Part shown: positions 48,801 to 61,725 of the stretch, piece after piece
How positions within the stretch are numbered: the stretch's first letter is position 1
Layout: each line of letters starts with the position of its first letter
DNA from: Crossaster papposus
Taxonomy: Eukaryota > Echinodermata > Asteroidea > Velatida > Solasteridae
Assembly (NCBI GenBank): GCA_037893245.1
Contig: JBAIAA010000748.1
Location: 248,001 to 312,000, forward strand
Reading direction: 5' to 3'
DNA: 64,000 nt
The notes under the pieces: model-generated
What the model saw: the letters and a program-made list of their open reading frames with translations, nothing else
What the model was told of the DNA's origin: nothing
Databases searched by the model: none
Position numbers and translations under genes: made by a program

Positions 48801-51800
48801 GAAGACGGCCCCTTTAAGTACGAAGGACGGCATGGGCCGGGTAGGGACTGGGGTAGGGGGGTAGCGGGAGACCCCAGGGTCAGCCAACAAGTTAGCTTGG
48901 GGTGGCCCATGCCGTTTGAGTATTTTTAATTTTGAGTTTTCTAAGCCGATATTCCCTATGGGATTTACGCGTGAAGTTGGTTACTTATTCCCATTCGTTT
49001 CTACACGAAATTCCCGCCAACGAAGACGGCCCCTTTAAGTACCAAGAACGGCATGGGCCGGGTAGGGACTGGGATAGGGGGGTAGCGGGAGACCCCAGGG
49101 TCAGCCAACAAGTTAGCTTGGGGTGGCCCATGCCGTTTGAGTATTTTTAATTTTGAGTTTTCTAAGCCGATATTCCCTATGGGATTTACGCGTGAAGTTG
49201 GTTACTTATTCCCATTCGTTTCTACACGAAATTCCCGCCAACGAAGACGGCCCCTTTAAGTACCAAGAACGGCATGGGCCGGGTAGGGACTGGGATAGGG
49301 GGGTAGCGGGAGACCCGAGGGTCAGCCAAGAAGTTAGCTTGGGGTGGTCCATGCCGTTTGAGTATTTTTAATTTTGAGTTTTCTAAGACGATATTTCCTA
49401 TACACTTTACACGTGAATCCCATTCGTTTCTACACAAAATCACTACTCACGAAGACGGCCCCTTTAAGTACGAAGGACGGCATGGGCCGGGTAGGGACTG
49501 GGGTAGGGGGGTAGCGGGAGACCCCAGGGTCAGCCAACAAGTTAGCTTGGGGTGGCCCATGCCGTTTGAGTATTTTTAATTTTGAGTTTTCTAAGCCGAT
49601 ATTCCCTATGGGATTTACGCGTGAAGTTGGTTACTTATTCCCATTCGTTTCTACACGAAATTCCCGCCAACGAAGACGGCCCCTTTAAGTACCAAGAACG
49701 GCATGGGCCGGGTAGGGACTGGGATAGGGGGGTAGCGGGAGACCCCAGGGTCAGCCAACAAGTTAGCTTGGGGTGGCCCATGCCGTTTGAGTATTTTTAA
49801 TTTTGAGTTTTCTAAGCCGATATTCCCTATGGGATTTACGCGTGAAGTTGGTTACTTATTCCCATTCGTTTCTACACGAAATTCCCGCCAACGAAGACGG
49901 CCCCTTTAAGTACCAAGAACGGCATGGGCCGGGTAGGGACTGGGATAGGGGGGTAGCGGGAGACCCGAGGGTCAGCCAAGAAGTTAGCTTGGGGTGGCCC
50001 ATGCCGTTTGAGTATTTTTAATTTTGAGTTTTCTAAGACGATATTTCCTATACACTTTACACGTGAATCCCATTCGTTTCTACACAAAATCACTACTCAC
50101 GAAGACGGCCCCTTTAAGTACGAAGGACGGCATGGGCCGGGTAGGGACTGGGGTAGGGGGGTAGCGGGAGACCCCAGGGTCAGCCAACAAGTTAGCTTGG
50201 GGTGGCCCATGCCGTTTGAGTATTTTTAATTTTGAGTTTTCTAAGCCGATATTCCCTATGGGATTTACGCGTGAAGTTGGTTACTTATTCCCATTCGTTT
50301 CTACACGAAATTCCCGCCAACGAAGACGGCCCCTTTAAGTACCAAGAACGGCATGGGCCGGGTAGGGACTGGGATAGGGGGGTAGCGGGAGACCCCAGGG
50401 TCAGCCAACAAGTTAGCTTGGGGTGGCCCATGCCGTTTGAGTATTTTTAATTTTGAGTTTTCTAAGCCGATATTCCCTATGGGATTTACGCGTGAAGTTG
50501 GTTACTTATTCCCATTCGTTTCTACACGAAATTCCCGCCAACGAAGACGGCCCCTTTAAGTACCAAGAACGGCATGGGCCGGGTAGGGACTGGGATAGGG
50601 GGGTAGCGGGAGACCCGAGGGTCAGCCAAGAAGTTAGCTTGGGGTGGCCCATGCCGTTTGAGTATTTTTAATTTTGAGTTTTCTAAGACGATATTTCCTA
50701 TACACTTTACACGTGAATCCCATTCGTTTCTACACAAAATCACTACTCACGAAGACGGCCCCTTTAAGTACGAAGGACGGCATGGGCCGGGTAGGGACTG
50801 GGGTAGGGGGGTAGCGGGAGACCCCAGGGTCAGCCAACAAGTTAGCTTGGGGTGGCCCATGCCGTTTGAGTATTTTTAATTTTGAGTTTTCTAAGCCGAT
50901 ATTCCCTATGGGATTTACGCGTGAAGTTGGTTACTTATTCCCATTCGTTTCTACACGAAATTCCCGCCAACGAAGACGGCCCCTTTAAGTACCAAGAACG
51001 GCATGGGCCGGGTAGGGACTGGGATAGGGGGGTAGCGGGAGACCCCAGGGTCAGCCAACAAGTTAGCTTGGGGTGGCCCATGCCGTTTGAGTATTTTTAA
51101 TTTTGAGTTTTCTAAGCCGATATTCCCTATGGGATTTACGCGTGAAGTTGGTTACTTATTCCCATTCGTTTCTACACGAAATTCCCGCCAACGAAGACGG
51201 CCCCTTTAAGTACCAAGAACGGCATGGGCCGGGTAGGGACTGGGATAGGGGGGTAGCGGGAGACCCGAGGGTCAGCCAAGAAGTTAGCTTGGGGTGGCCC
51301 ATGCCGTTTGAGTATTTTTAATTTTGAGTTTTCTAAGACGATATTTCCTATACACTTTACACGTGAATCCCATTCGTTTCTACACAAAATCACTACTCAC
51401 GAAGACGGCCCCTTTAAGTACGAAGGACGGCATGGGCCGGGTAGGGACTGGGGTAGGGGGGTAGCGGGAGACCCCAGGGTCAGCCAACAAGTTAGCTTGG
51501 GGTGGCCCATGCCGTTTGAGTATTTTTAATTTTGAGTTTTCTAAGCCGATATTCCCTATGGGATTTACGCGTGAAGTTGGTTACTTATTCCCATTCGTTT
51601 CTACACGAAATTCCCGCCAACGAAGACGGCCCCTTTAAGTACCAAGAACGGCATGGGCCGGGTAGGGACTGGGATAGGGGGGTAGCGGGAGACCCCAGGG
51701 TCAGCCAACAAGTTAGCTTGGGGTGGCCCATGCCGTTTGAGTATTTTTAATTTTGAGTTTTCTAAGCCGATATTCCCTATGGGATTTACGCGTGAAGTTG

Positions 51801-54800
51801 GTTACTTATTCCCATTCGTTTCTACACGAAATTCCCGCCAACGAAGACGGCCCCTTTAAGTACCAAGAACGGCATGGGCCGGGTAGGGACTGGGATAGGG
51901 GGGTAGCGGGAGACCCGAGGGTCAGCCAAGAAGTTAGCTTCGGGTGGCCCATGCCGTTTGAGTATTTTTAATTTTGAGTTTTCTAAGACGATATTTCCTA
52001 TACACTTTACACGTGAATCCCATTCGTTTCTACACAAAATCACTACTCACGAAGACGGCCCCTTTAAGTACGAAGGACGGCATGGGCCGGGTAGGGACTG
52101 GGGTAGGGGGGTAGCGGGAGACCCCAGGGTCAGCCAACAAGTTAGCTTGGGGTGGCCCATGCCGTTTGAGTATTTTTAATTTTGAGTTTTCTAAGCCGAT
52201 ATTCCCTATGGGATTTACGCGTGAAGTTGGTTACTTATTCCCATTCGTTTCTACACGAAATTCCCGCCAACGAAGACGGCCCCTTTAAGTACCAAGAACG
52301 GCATGGGCCGGGTAGGGACTGGGATAGGGGGGTAGCGGGAGACCCCAGGGTCAGCCAACAAGTTAGCTTGGGGTGGCCCATGCCGTTTGAGTATTTTTAA
52401 TTTTGAGTTTTCTAAGCCGATATTCCCTATGGGATTTACGCGTGAAGTTGGTTACTTATGCCCATTCGTTTCTACACGAAATTCCCGCCAACGAAGACGG
52501 CCCCTTTAAGTACCAAGAACGGCATGGGCCGGGTAGGGACTGGGATAGGGGGGTAGCGGGAGACCCGAGGGTCAGCCAAGAAGTTAGCTTGGGGTGGCCC
52601 ATGCCGTTTGAGTATTTTTAATTTTGAGTTTTCTAAGACGATATTTCCTATACACTTTACACGTGAATCCCATTCGTTTCTACACAAAATCACTACTCAC
52701 GAAGACGGCCCCTTTAAGTACGAAGGACGGCATGGGCCGGGTAGGGACTGGGGTAGGGGGGTAGCGGGAGACCCCAGGGTCAGCCAACAAGTTAGCTTGG
52801 GGTGGCCCATGCCGTTTGAGTATTTTTAATTTTGAGTTTTCTAAGCCGATATTCCCTATGGGATTTACGCGTGAAGTTGGTTACTTATTCCCATTCGTTT
52901 CTACACGAAATTCCCGCCAACGAAGACGGCCCCTTTAAGTACCAAGAACGGCATGGGCCGGGTAGGGACTGGGATAGGGGGGTAGCGGGAGACCCCAGGG
53001 TCAGCCAACAAGTTAGCTTGGGGTGGCCCATGCCGTTTGAGTATTTTTAATTTTGAGTTTTCTAAGCCGATATTCCCTATGGGATTTACGCGTGAAGTTG
53101 GTTACTTATTCCCATTCGTTTCTACACGAAATTCCCGCCAACGAAGACGGCCCCTTTAAGTACCAAGAACGGCATGGGCCGGGTAGGGACTGGGATAGGG
53201 GGGTAGCGGGAGACCCGAGGGTCAGCCAAGAAGTTAGCTTGGGGTGGCCCATGCCGTTTGAGTATTTTTAATTTTGAGTTTTCTAAGACGATATTTCCTA
53301 TACACTTTACACGTGAATCCCATTCGTTTCTACACAAAATCACTACTCACGAAGACGGCCCCTTTAAGTACGAAGGACGGCATGGGCCGGGTAGGGACTG
53401 GGGTAGGGGGGTAGCGGGAGACCCCAGGGTCAGCCAACAAGTTAGCTTGGGGTGGCCCATGCCGTTTGAGTATTTTTAATTTTGAGTTTTCTAAGCCGAT
53501 ATTCCCTATGGGATTTACGCGTGAAGTTGGTTACTTATTCCCATTCGTTTCTACACGAAATTCCCGCCAACGAAGACGGCCCCTTTAAGTACCAAGAACG
53601 GCATGGGCCGGGTAGGGACTGGGATAGGGGGGTAGCGGGAGACCCCAGGGTCAGCCAACAAGTTAGCTTGGGGTGGCCCATGCCGTTTGAGTATTTTTAA
53701 TTTTGAGTTTTCTAAGCCGATATTCCCTATGGGATTTACGCGTGAAGTTGGTTACTTATTCCCATTCGTTTCTACACGAAATTCCCGCCAACGAAGACGG
53801 CCCCTTTAAGTACCAAAAACGGCATGGGCCGGGTAGGGACTGGGATAGGGGGGTAGCGGGAGACCCGAGGGTCAGCCAAGAAGTTAGCTTGGGGTGGCCC
53901 ATGCCGTTTGAGTATTTTTAATTTTGAGTTTTCTAAGACGATATTTCCTATACACTTTACACGTGAATCCCATTCGTTTCTACACAAAATCACTACTCAC
54001 GAAGACGGCCCCTTTAAGTACGAAGGACGGCATGGGCCGGGTAGGGACTGGGGTAGGGGGGTAGCGGGAGACCCCAGGGTCAGCCAACAAGTTAGCTTGG
54101 GGTGGCCCATGCCGTTTGAGTATTTTTAATTTTGAGTTTTCTAAGCCGATATTCCCTATGGGATTTACGCGTGAAGTTGGTTACTTATTCCCATTCGTTT
54201 CTACACGAAATTCCCGCCAACGAAGACGGCCCCTTTAAGTACCAAGAACGGCATGGGCCGGGTAGGGACTGGGATAGGGGGGTAGCGGGAGACCCCAGGG
54301 TCAGCCAACAAGTTAGCTTGGGGTGGCCCATGCCGTTTGAGTATTTTTAATTTTGAGTTTTCTAAGCCGATATTCCCTATGGGATTTACGCGTGAAGTTG
54401 GTTACTTATTCCCATTCGTTTCTACACGAAATTCCCGCCAACGAAGACGGCCCCTTTAAGTACCAAGAACGGCATGGGCCGGGTAGGGACTGGGATAGGG
54501 GGGTAGCGGGAGACCCGAGGGTCAGCCAAGAAGTTAGCTTGGGGTGGCCCATGCCGTTTGAGTATTTTTAATTTTGAGTTTTCTAAGACGATATTTCCTA
54601 TACACTTTACACGTGAATCCCATTCGTTTCTACACAAAATCACTACTCACGAAGACGGCCCCTTTAAGTACGAAGGACGGCATGGGCCGGGTAGGGACTG
54701 GGGTAGGGGGGTAGCGGGAGACCCCAGGGTCAGCCAACAAGTTAGCTTGGGGTGGCCCATGCCGTTTGAGTATTTTTAATTTTGAGTTTTCTAAGCCGAT

Positions 54801-56731
54801 ATTCCCTATGGGATTTACGCGTGAAGTTGGTTACTTATTCCCATTCGTTTCTACACGAAATTCCCGCCAACGAAGACGGCCCCTTTAAGTACCAAGAACG
54901 GCATGGGCCGGGTAGGGACTGGGATAGGGGGGTAGCGGGAGACCCCAGGGTCAGCCAACAAGTTAGCTTGGGGTGGCCCATGCCGTTTGAGTATTTTTAA
55001 TTTTGAGTTTTCTAAGCCGATATTCCCTATGGGATTTACGCGTGAAGTTGGTTACTTATTCCCATTCGTTTCTACACGAAATTCCCGCCAACGAAGACGG
55101 CCCCTTTAAGTACCAAGAACGGCATGGGCCGGGTAGGGACTGGGATAGGGGGGTAGCGGGAGACCCGAGGGTCAGCCAAGAAGTTAGCTTGGGGTGGCCC
55201 ATGCCGTTTGAGTATTTTTAATTTTGAGTTTTCTAAGACGATATTTCCTATACACTTTACACGTGAATCCCATTCGTTTCTACACAAAATCACTACTCAC
55301 GAAGACGGCCCCTTTAAGTACGAAGGACGGCATGGGCCGGGTAGGGACTGGGGTAGGGGGGTAGCGGGAGACCCCAGGGTCAGCCAACAAGTTAGCTTGG
55401 GGTGGCCCATGCCGTTTGAGTATTTTTAATTTTGAGTTTTCTAAGCCGATATTCCCTATGGGATTTACGCGTGAAGTTGGTTACTTATTCCCATTCGTTT
55501 CTACACGAAATTCCCGCCAACGAAGACGGCCCCTTTAAGTACCAAGAACGGCATGGGCCGGGTAGGGACTGGGATAGGGGGGTAGCGGGAGACCCCAGGG
55601 TCAGCCAACAAGTTAGCTTGGGGTGGCCCATGCCGTTTGAGTATTTTTAATTTTGAGTTTTCTAAGCCGATATTCCCTATGGGATTTACGCGTGAAGTTG
55701 GTTACTTATTCCCATTCGTTTCTACACGAAATTCCCGCCAACGAAGACGGCCCCTTTAAGTACCAAGAACGGCATGGGCCGGGTAGGGACTGGGATAGGG
55801 GGGTAGCGGGAGACCCGAGGGTCAGCCAAGAAGTTAGCTTGGGGTGGCCCATGCCGTTTGAGTATTTTTAATTTTGAGTTTTCTAAGACGATATTTCCTA
55901 TACACTTTACACGTGAATCCCATTCGTTTCTACACAAAATCACTACTCACGAAGACGGCCCCTTTAAGTACGAAGGACGGCATGGGCCGGGTAGGGACTG
56001 GGGTAGGGGGGTAGCGGGAGACCCCAGGGTCAGCCAACAAGTTAGCTTGGGGTGGCCCATGCCGTTTGAGTATTTTTAATTTTGAGTTTTCTAAGCCGAT
56101 ATTCCCTATGGGATTTACGCGTGAAGTTGGTTACTTATTCCCATTCGTTTCTACACGAAATTCCCGCCAACGAAGACGGCCCCTTTAAGTACCACGAACG
56201 GCATGGGCCGGGTAGGGACTGGGATAGGGGGGTAGCGGGAGACCCCAGGGTCAGCCAACAAGTTAGCTTGGGGTGGCCCATGCCGTTTGAGTATTTTTAA
56301 TTTTGAGTTTTCTAAGCCGATATTCCCTATGGGATTTACGCGTGAAGTTGGTTACTTATTCCCATTCGTTTCTACACGAAATTCCCGCCAACGAAGACGG
56401 CCCCTTTAAGTACCAAGAACGGCATGGGCCGGGTAGGGACTGGGATAGGGGGGTAGCGGGAGACCCGAGGGTCAGCCAAGAAGTTAGCTTGGGGTGGCCC
56501 ATGCCGTTTGAGTATTTTTAATTTTGAGTTTTCTAAGACGATATTTCCTATACACTTTACACGTGAATCCCATTCGTTTCTACACAAAATCACTACTCAC
56601 GAAGACGGCCCCTTTAAGTACGAAGGACGGCATGGGCCGGGTAGGGACTGGGGTAGGGGGGTAGCGGGAGACCCCAGGGTCAGCCAACAAGTTAGCTTGG
56701 GGTGGCCCATGCCGTTTGAGTATTTTTAATT
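39184..56731 (+). repeat. Longest regular block: 27 B-C-A HORs
   Basis: 17,548 bp, 27 units less two single-base deletions: both A 45476 and A 46125 have five G instead of six. From about 39.8 to 44.5 kb I saw no variant. From 44.6 to 56.2 kb many units carry single private changes: 44600, 44871, 45194, 47267, 48094, 49348, 51941, 52460, 53817 and 56195. Earlier ones are 39301 and 39743. The variant-free part is the most homogeneous stretch in the window. Confidence 0.93.
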
Positions 56732-58902
56732 TTGAGTTTTCTAAGCCGATATTCCCTATGGGATTTACGCGTGAAGTTGGTTACTTATTCCCATTCGTTT
56801 CTACACGAAATTCCCGCCAACGAAGACGGCCCCTTTAAGTACCAAGAACGGCATGGGCCGGGTAGGGACTGGGATAGGGGGGTAGCGGGAGACCCCAGGG
56901 TCAGCCAACAAGTTAGCTTGGGGTGGCCCATGCCGTTTGAGTATTTTTAATTTTGAGTTTTCTAAGCCGATATTCCCTATGGGATTTACGCGTGAAGTTG
57001 GTTACTTATTCCCATTCGTTTCTACACGAAATTCCCGCCAACGAAGACGGCCCCTTTAAGTACCAAGAACGGCATGGGCCGGGTAGGGACTGGGATAGGG
57101 GGGTAGCGGGAGACCCCAGGGTCAGCCAACAAGTTAGCTTGGGGTGGCCCATGCCGTTTGAGTATTTTTAATTTTGAGTTTTCTAAGCCGATATTCCCTA
57201 TGGGATTTACGCGTGAAGTTGGTTACTTATTCCCATTCGTTTCTACACGAAATTCCCGCCAACGAAGACGGCCCCTTTAAGTACCAAGAACGGCATGGGC
57301 CGGGTAGGGACTGGGATAGGGGGGTAGCGGGAGACCCGAGGGTCAGCCAAGAAGTTAGCTTGGGGTGGCCCATGCCGTTTGAGTATTTTTAATTTTGAGT
57401 TTTCTAAGACGATATTTCCTATACACTTTACACGTGAATCCCATTCGTTTCTACACAAAATCACTACTCACGAAGACGGCCCCTTTAAGTACGAAGGACG
57501 GCATGGGCCGGGTAGGGACTGGGGTAGGGGGGTAGCGGGAGACCCCAGGGTCAGCCAACAAGTTAGCTTGGGGTGGCCCATGCCGTTTGAGTATTTTTAA
57601 TTTTGAGTTTTCTAAGCCGATATTCCCTATGGGATTTACGCGTGAAGTTGGTTACTTATTCCCATTCGTTTCTACACGAAATTCCCGCCAACGAAGACGG
57701 CCCCTTTAAGTACCAAGAACGGCATGGGCCGGGTAGGGACTGGGATAGGGGGGTAGCGGGAGACCCCAGGGTCAGCCAACAAGTTAGCTTGGGGTGGCCC
57801 ATGCCGTTTGAGTATTTTTAATTTTGAGTTTTCTAAGCCGATATTCCCTATGGGATTTACGCGTGAAGTTGGTTACTTATTCCCATTCGTTTCTACACGA
57901 AATTCCCGCCAACGAAGACGGCCCCTTTAAGTACCAAGAACGGCATGGGCCGGGTAGGGACTGGGATAGGGGGGTAGCGGGAGACCCGAGGGTCAGCCAA
58001 GAAGTTAGCTTGGGGTGGCCCATGCCGTTTGAGTATTTTTAATTTTGAGTTTTCTAAGACGATATTTCCTATACACTTTACACGTGAATCCCATTCGTTT
58101 CTACACAAAATCACTACTCACGAAGACGGCCCCTTTAAGTACGAAGGACGGCATGGGCCGGGTAGGGACTGGGGTAGGGGGGTAGCGGGAGACCCCAGGG
58201 TCAGCCAACAAGTTAGCTTGGGGTGGCCCATGCCGTTTGAGTATTTTTAATTTTGAGTTTTCTAAGCCGATATTCCCTATGGGATTTACGCGTGAAGTTG
58301 GTTACTTATTCCCATTCGTTTCTACACGAAATTCCCGCCAACGAAGACGGCCCCTTTAAGTACCAAGAACGGCATGGGCCGGGTAGGGACTGGGATAGGG
58401 GGGTAGCGGGAGACCCCAGGGTCAGCCAACAAGTTAGCTTGGGGTGGCCCATGCCGTTTGAGTATTTTTAATTTTGAGTTTTCTAAGCCGATATTCCCTA
58501 TGGGATTTACGCGTGAAGTTGGTTACTTATTCCCATTCGTTTCTACACGAAATTCCCGCCAACGAAGACGGCCCCTTTAAGTACCAAGAACGGCATGGGC
58601 CGGGTAGGGACTGGGATAGGGGGGTAGCGGGAGACCCGAGGGTCAGCCAAGAAGTTAGCTTGGGGTGGCCCATGCCGTTTGAGTATTTTTAATTTTGAGT
58701 TTTCTAAGACGATATTTCCTATACACTTTACACGTGAATCCCATTCGTTTCTACACAAAATCACTACTCACGAAGACGGCCCCTTTAAGTACGAAGGACG
58801 GCATGGGCCGGGTAGGGACTGGGGTAGGGGGGTAGCGGGAGACCCCAGGGTCAGCCAACAAGTTAGCTTGGGGTGGCCCATGCCGTTTGAGTATTTTTAA
58901 TT
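56082..58902 (+). repeat. Left copy of a 2821-bp tandem duplication
   Basis: Thirteen monomers (B C A, B B C A, B C A, B C A). The markers 'taccacgaac' (56195) and the B-B junction (56952/56953) recur exactly 2821 bp later. The true endpoints are uncertain because flanking HORs are identical; 56195-56953 is the proven core. Confidence 0.85.
56732..57602 (+). repeat. Tetrameric HOR variant B-B-C-A
   Basis: B 56732, B 56953, C 57174, A 57395. Both first monomers have C at the two marker bases, so one B is extra. The same tetramer recurs 2821 bp downstream. Confidence 0.94.
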
Positions 58903-59552
58903 TTGAGTTTTCTAAGCCGATATTCCCTATGGGATTTACGCGTGAAGTTGGTTACTTATTCCCATTCGTTTCTACACGAAATTCCCGCCAACGAAGACGG
59001 CCCCTTTAAGTACCACGAACGGCATGGGCCGGGTAGGGACTGGGATAGGGGGGTAGCGGGAGACCCCAGGGTCAGCCAACAAGTTAGCTTGGGGTGGCCC
59101 ATGCCGTTTGAGTATTTTTAATTTTGAGTTTTCTAAGCCGATATTCCCTATGGGATTTACGCGTGAAGTTGGTTACTTATTCCCATTCGTTTCTACACGA
59201 AATTCCCGCCAACGAAGACGGCCCCTTTAAGTACCAAGAACGGCATGGGCCGGGTAGGGACTGGGATAGGGGGGTAGCGGGAGACCCGAGGGTCAGCCAA
59301 GAAGTTAGCTTGGGGTGGCCCATGCCGTTTGAGTATTTTTAATTTTGAGTTTTCTAAGACGATATTTCCTATACACTTTACACGTGAATCCCATTCGTTT
59401 CTACACAAAATCACTACTCACGAAGACGGCCCCTTTAAGTACGAAGGACGGCATGGGCCGGGTAGGGACTGGGGTAGGGGGGTAGCGGGAGACCCCAGGG
59501 TCAGCCAACAAGTTAGCTTGGGGTGGCCCATGCCGTTTGAGTATTTTTAATT
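57603..59552 (+). repeat. Regular block: three B-C-A HORs
   Basis: 1950 bp with no indels. B 58903 has C at 59016 ('taccacgaac'), the same change as at 56195. Confidence 0.93.
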
Positions 59553-61725
59553 TTGAGTTTTCTAAGCCGATATTCCCTATGGGATTTACGCGTGAAGTTG
59601 GTTACTTATTCCCATTCGTTTCTACACGAAATTCCCGCCAACGAAGACGGCCCCTTTAAGTACCAAGAACGGCATGGGCCGGGTAGGGACTGGGATAGGG
59701 GGGTAGCGGGAGACCCCAGGGTCAGCCAACAAGTTAGCTTGGGGTGGCCCATGCCGTTTGAGTATTTTTAATTTTGAGTTTTCTAAGCCGATATTCCCTA
59801 TGGGATTTACGCGTGAAGTTGGTTACTTATTCCCATTCGTTTCTACACGAAATTCCCGCCAACGAAGACGGCCCCTTTAAGTACCAAGAACGGCATGGGC
59901 CGGGTAGGGACTGGGATAGGGGGGTAGCGGGAGACCCCAGGGTCAGCCAACAAGTTAGCTTGGGGTGGCCCATGCCGTTTGAGTATTTTTAATTTTGAGT
60001 TTTCTAAGCCGATATTCCCTATGGGATTTACGCGTGAAGTTGGTTACTTATTCCCATTCGTTTCTACACGAAATTCCCGCCAACGAAGACGGCCCCTTTA
60101 AGTACCAAGAACGGCATGGGCCGGGTAGGGACTGGGATAGGGGGGTAGCGGGAGACCCGAGGGTCAGCCAAGAAGTTAGCTTGGGGTGGCCCATGCCGTT
60201 TGAGTATTTTTAATTTTGAGTTTTCTAAGACGATATTTCCTATACACTTTACACGTGAATCCCATTCGTTTCTACACAAAATCACTACTCACGAAGACGG
60301 CCCCTTTAAGTACGAAGGACGGCATGGGCCGGGTAGGGACTGGGGTAGGGGGGTAGCGGGAGACCCCAGGGTCAGCCAACAAGTTAGCTTGGGGTGGCCC
60401 ATGCCGTTTGAGTATTTTTAATTTTGAGTTTTCTAAGCCGATATTCCCTATGGGATTTACGCGTGAAGTTGGTTACTTATTCCCATTCGTTTCTACACGA
60501 AATTCCCGCCAACGAAGACGGCCCCTTTAAGTACCAAGAACGGCATGGGCCGGGTAGGGACTGGGATAGGGGGGTAGCGGGAGACCCCAGGGTCAGCCAA
60601 CAAGTTAGCTTGGGGTGGCCCATGCCGTTTGAGTATTTTTAATTTTGAGTTTTCTAAGCCGATATTCCCTATGGGATTTACGCGTGAAGTTGGTTACTTA
60701 TTCCCATTCGTTTCTACACGAAATTCCCGCCAACGAAGACGGCCCCTTTAAGTACCAAGAACGGCATGGGCCGGGTAGGGACTGGGATAGGGGGGTAGCG
60801 GGAGACCCGAGGGTCAGCCAAGAAGTTAGCTTGGGGTGGCCCATGCCGTTTGAGTATTTTTAATTTTGAGTTTTCTAAGACGATATTTCCTATACACTTT
60901 ACACGTGAATCCCATTCGTTTCTACACAAAATCACTACTCACGAAGACGGCCCCTTTAAGTACGAAGGACGGCATGGGCCGGGTAGGGACTGGGGTAGGG
61001 GGGTAGCGGGAGACCCCAGGGTCAGCCAACAAGTTAGCTTGGGGTGGCCCATGCCGTTTGAGTATTTTTTAATTTTGAGTTTTCTAAGCCGATATTCCCT
61101 ATGGGATTTACGCGTGAAGTTGGTTACTTATTCCCATTCGTTTCTACACGAAATTCCCGCCAACGAAGACGGCCCCTTTAAGTACCAAGAACGGCATGGG
61201 CCGGGTAGGGACTGGGATAGGGGGGTAGCGGGAGACCCCAGGGTCAGCCAACAAGTTAGCTTGGGGTGGCCCATGCCGTTTGAGTATTTTTTAATTTTGA
61301 GTTTTCTAAGCCGATATTCCCTATGGGATTTACGCGTGAAGTTGGTTACTTATTCCCATTCGTTTCTACACGAAATTCCCGCCAACGAAGACGGCCCCTT
61401 TAAGTACCAAGAACGGCATGGGCCGGGTAGGGACTGGGATAGGGGGGTAGCGGGAGACCCGAGGGTCAGCCAAGAAGTTAGCTTGGGGTGGCCCATGCCG
61501 TTTGAGTATTTTTAATTTTGAGTTTTCTAAGACGATATTTCCTATACACTTTACACGTGAATCCCATTCGTTTCTACACAAAATCACTACTCACGAAGAC
61601 GGCCCCTTTAAGTACGAAGGACGGCATGGGCCGGGTAGGGACTGGGGTAGGGGGGTAGCGGGAGACCCCAGGGTCAGCCAACAAGTTAGCTTGGGGTGGC
61701 CCATGCCGTTTGAGTATTTTTAATT
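58903..61725 (+). repeat. Right copy of the 2821-bp tandem duplication
   Basis: Carries C at 59016 and the B-B junction at 59773/59774. Near its end it has two private T insertions in the tails of monomers 60866 and 61075. Confidence 0.8.
59553..60423 (+). repeat. Second tetrameric HOR variant B-B-C-A
   Basis: B 59553, B 59774, C 59995, A 60216. It has the same structure as 56732-57602 at an offset of 2821 bp. Confidence 0.94.

Noticed and set aside
60850..61515. 221-codon forward frame
   Set aside because: It is three monomer frames joined because two T insertions remove the tail stop in frame. It is not conserved at any other HOR.
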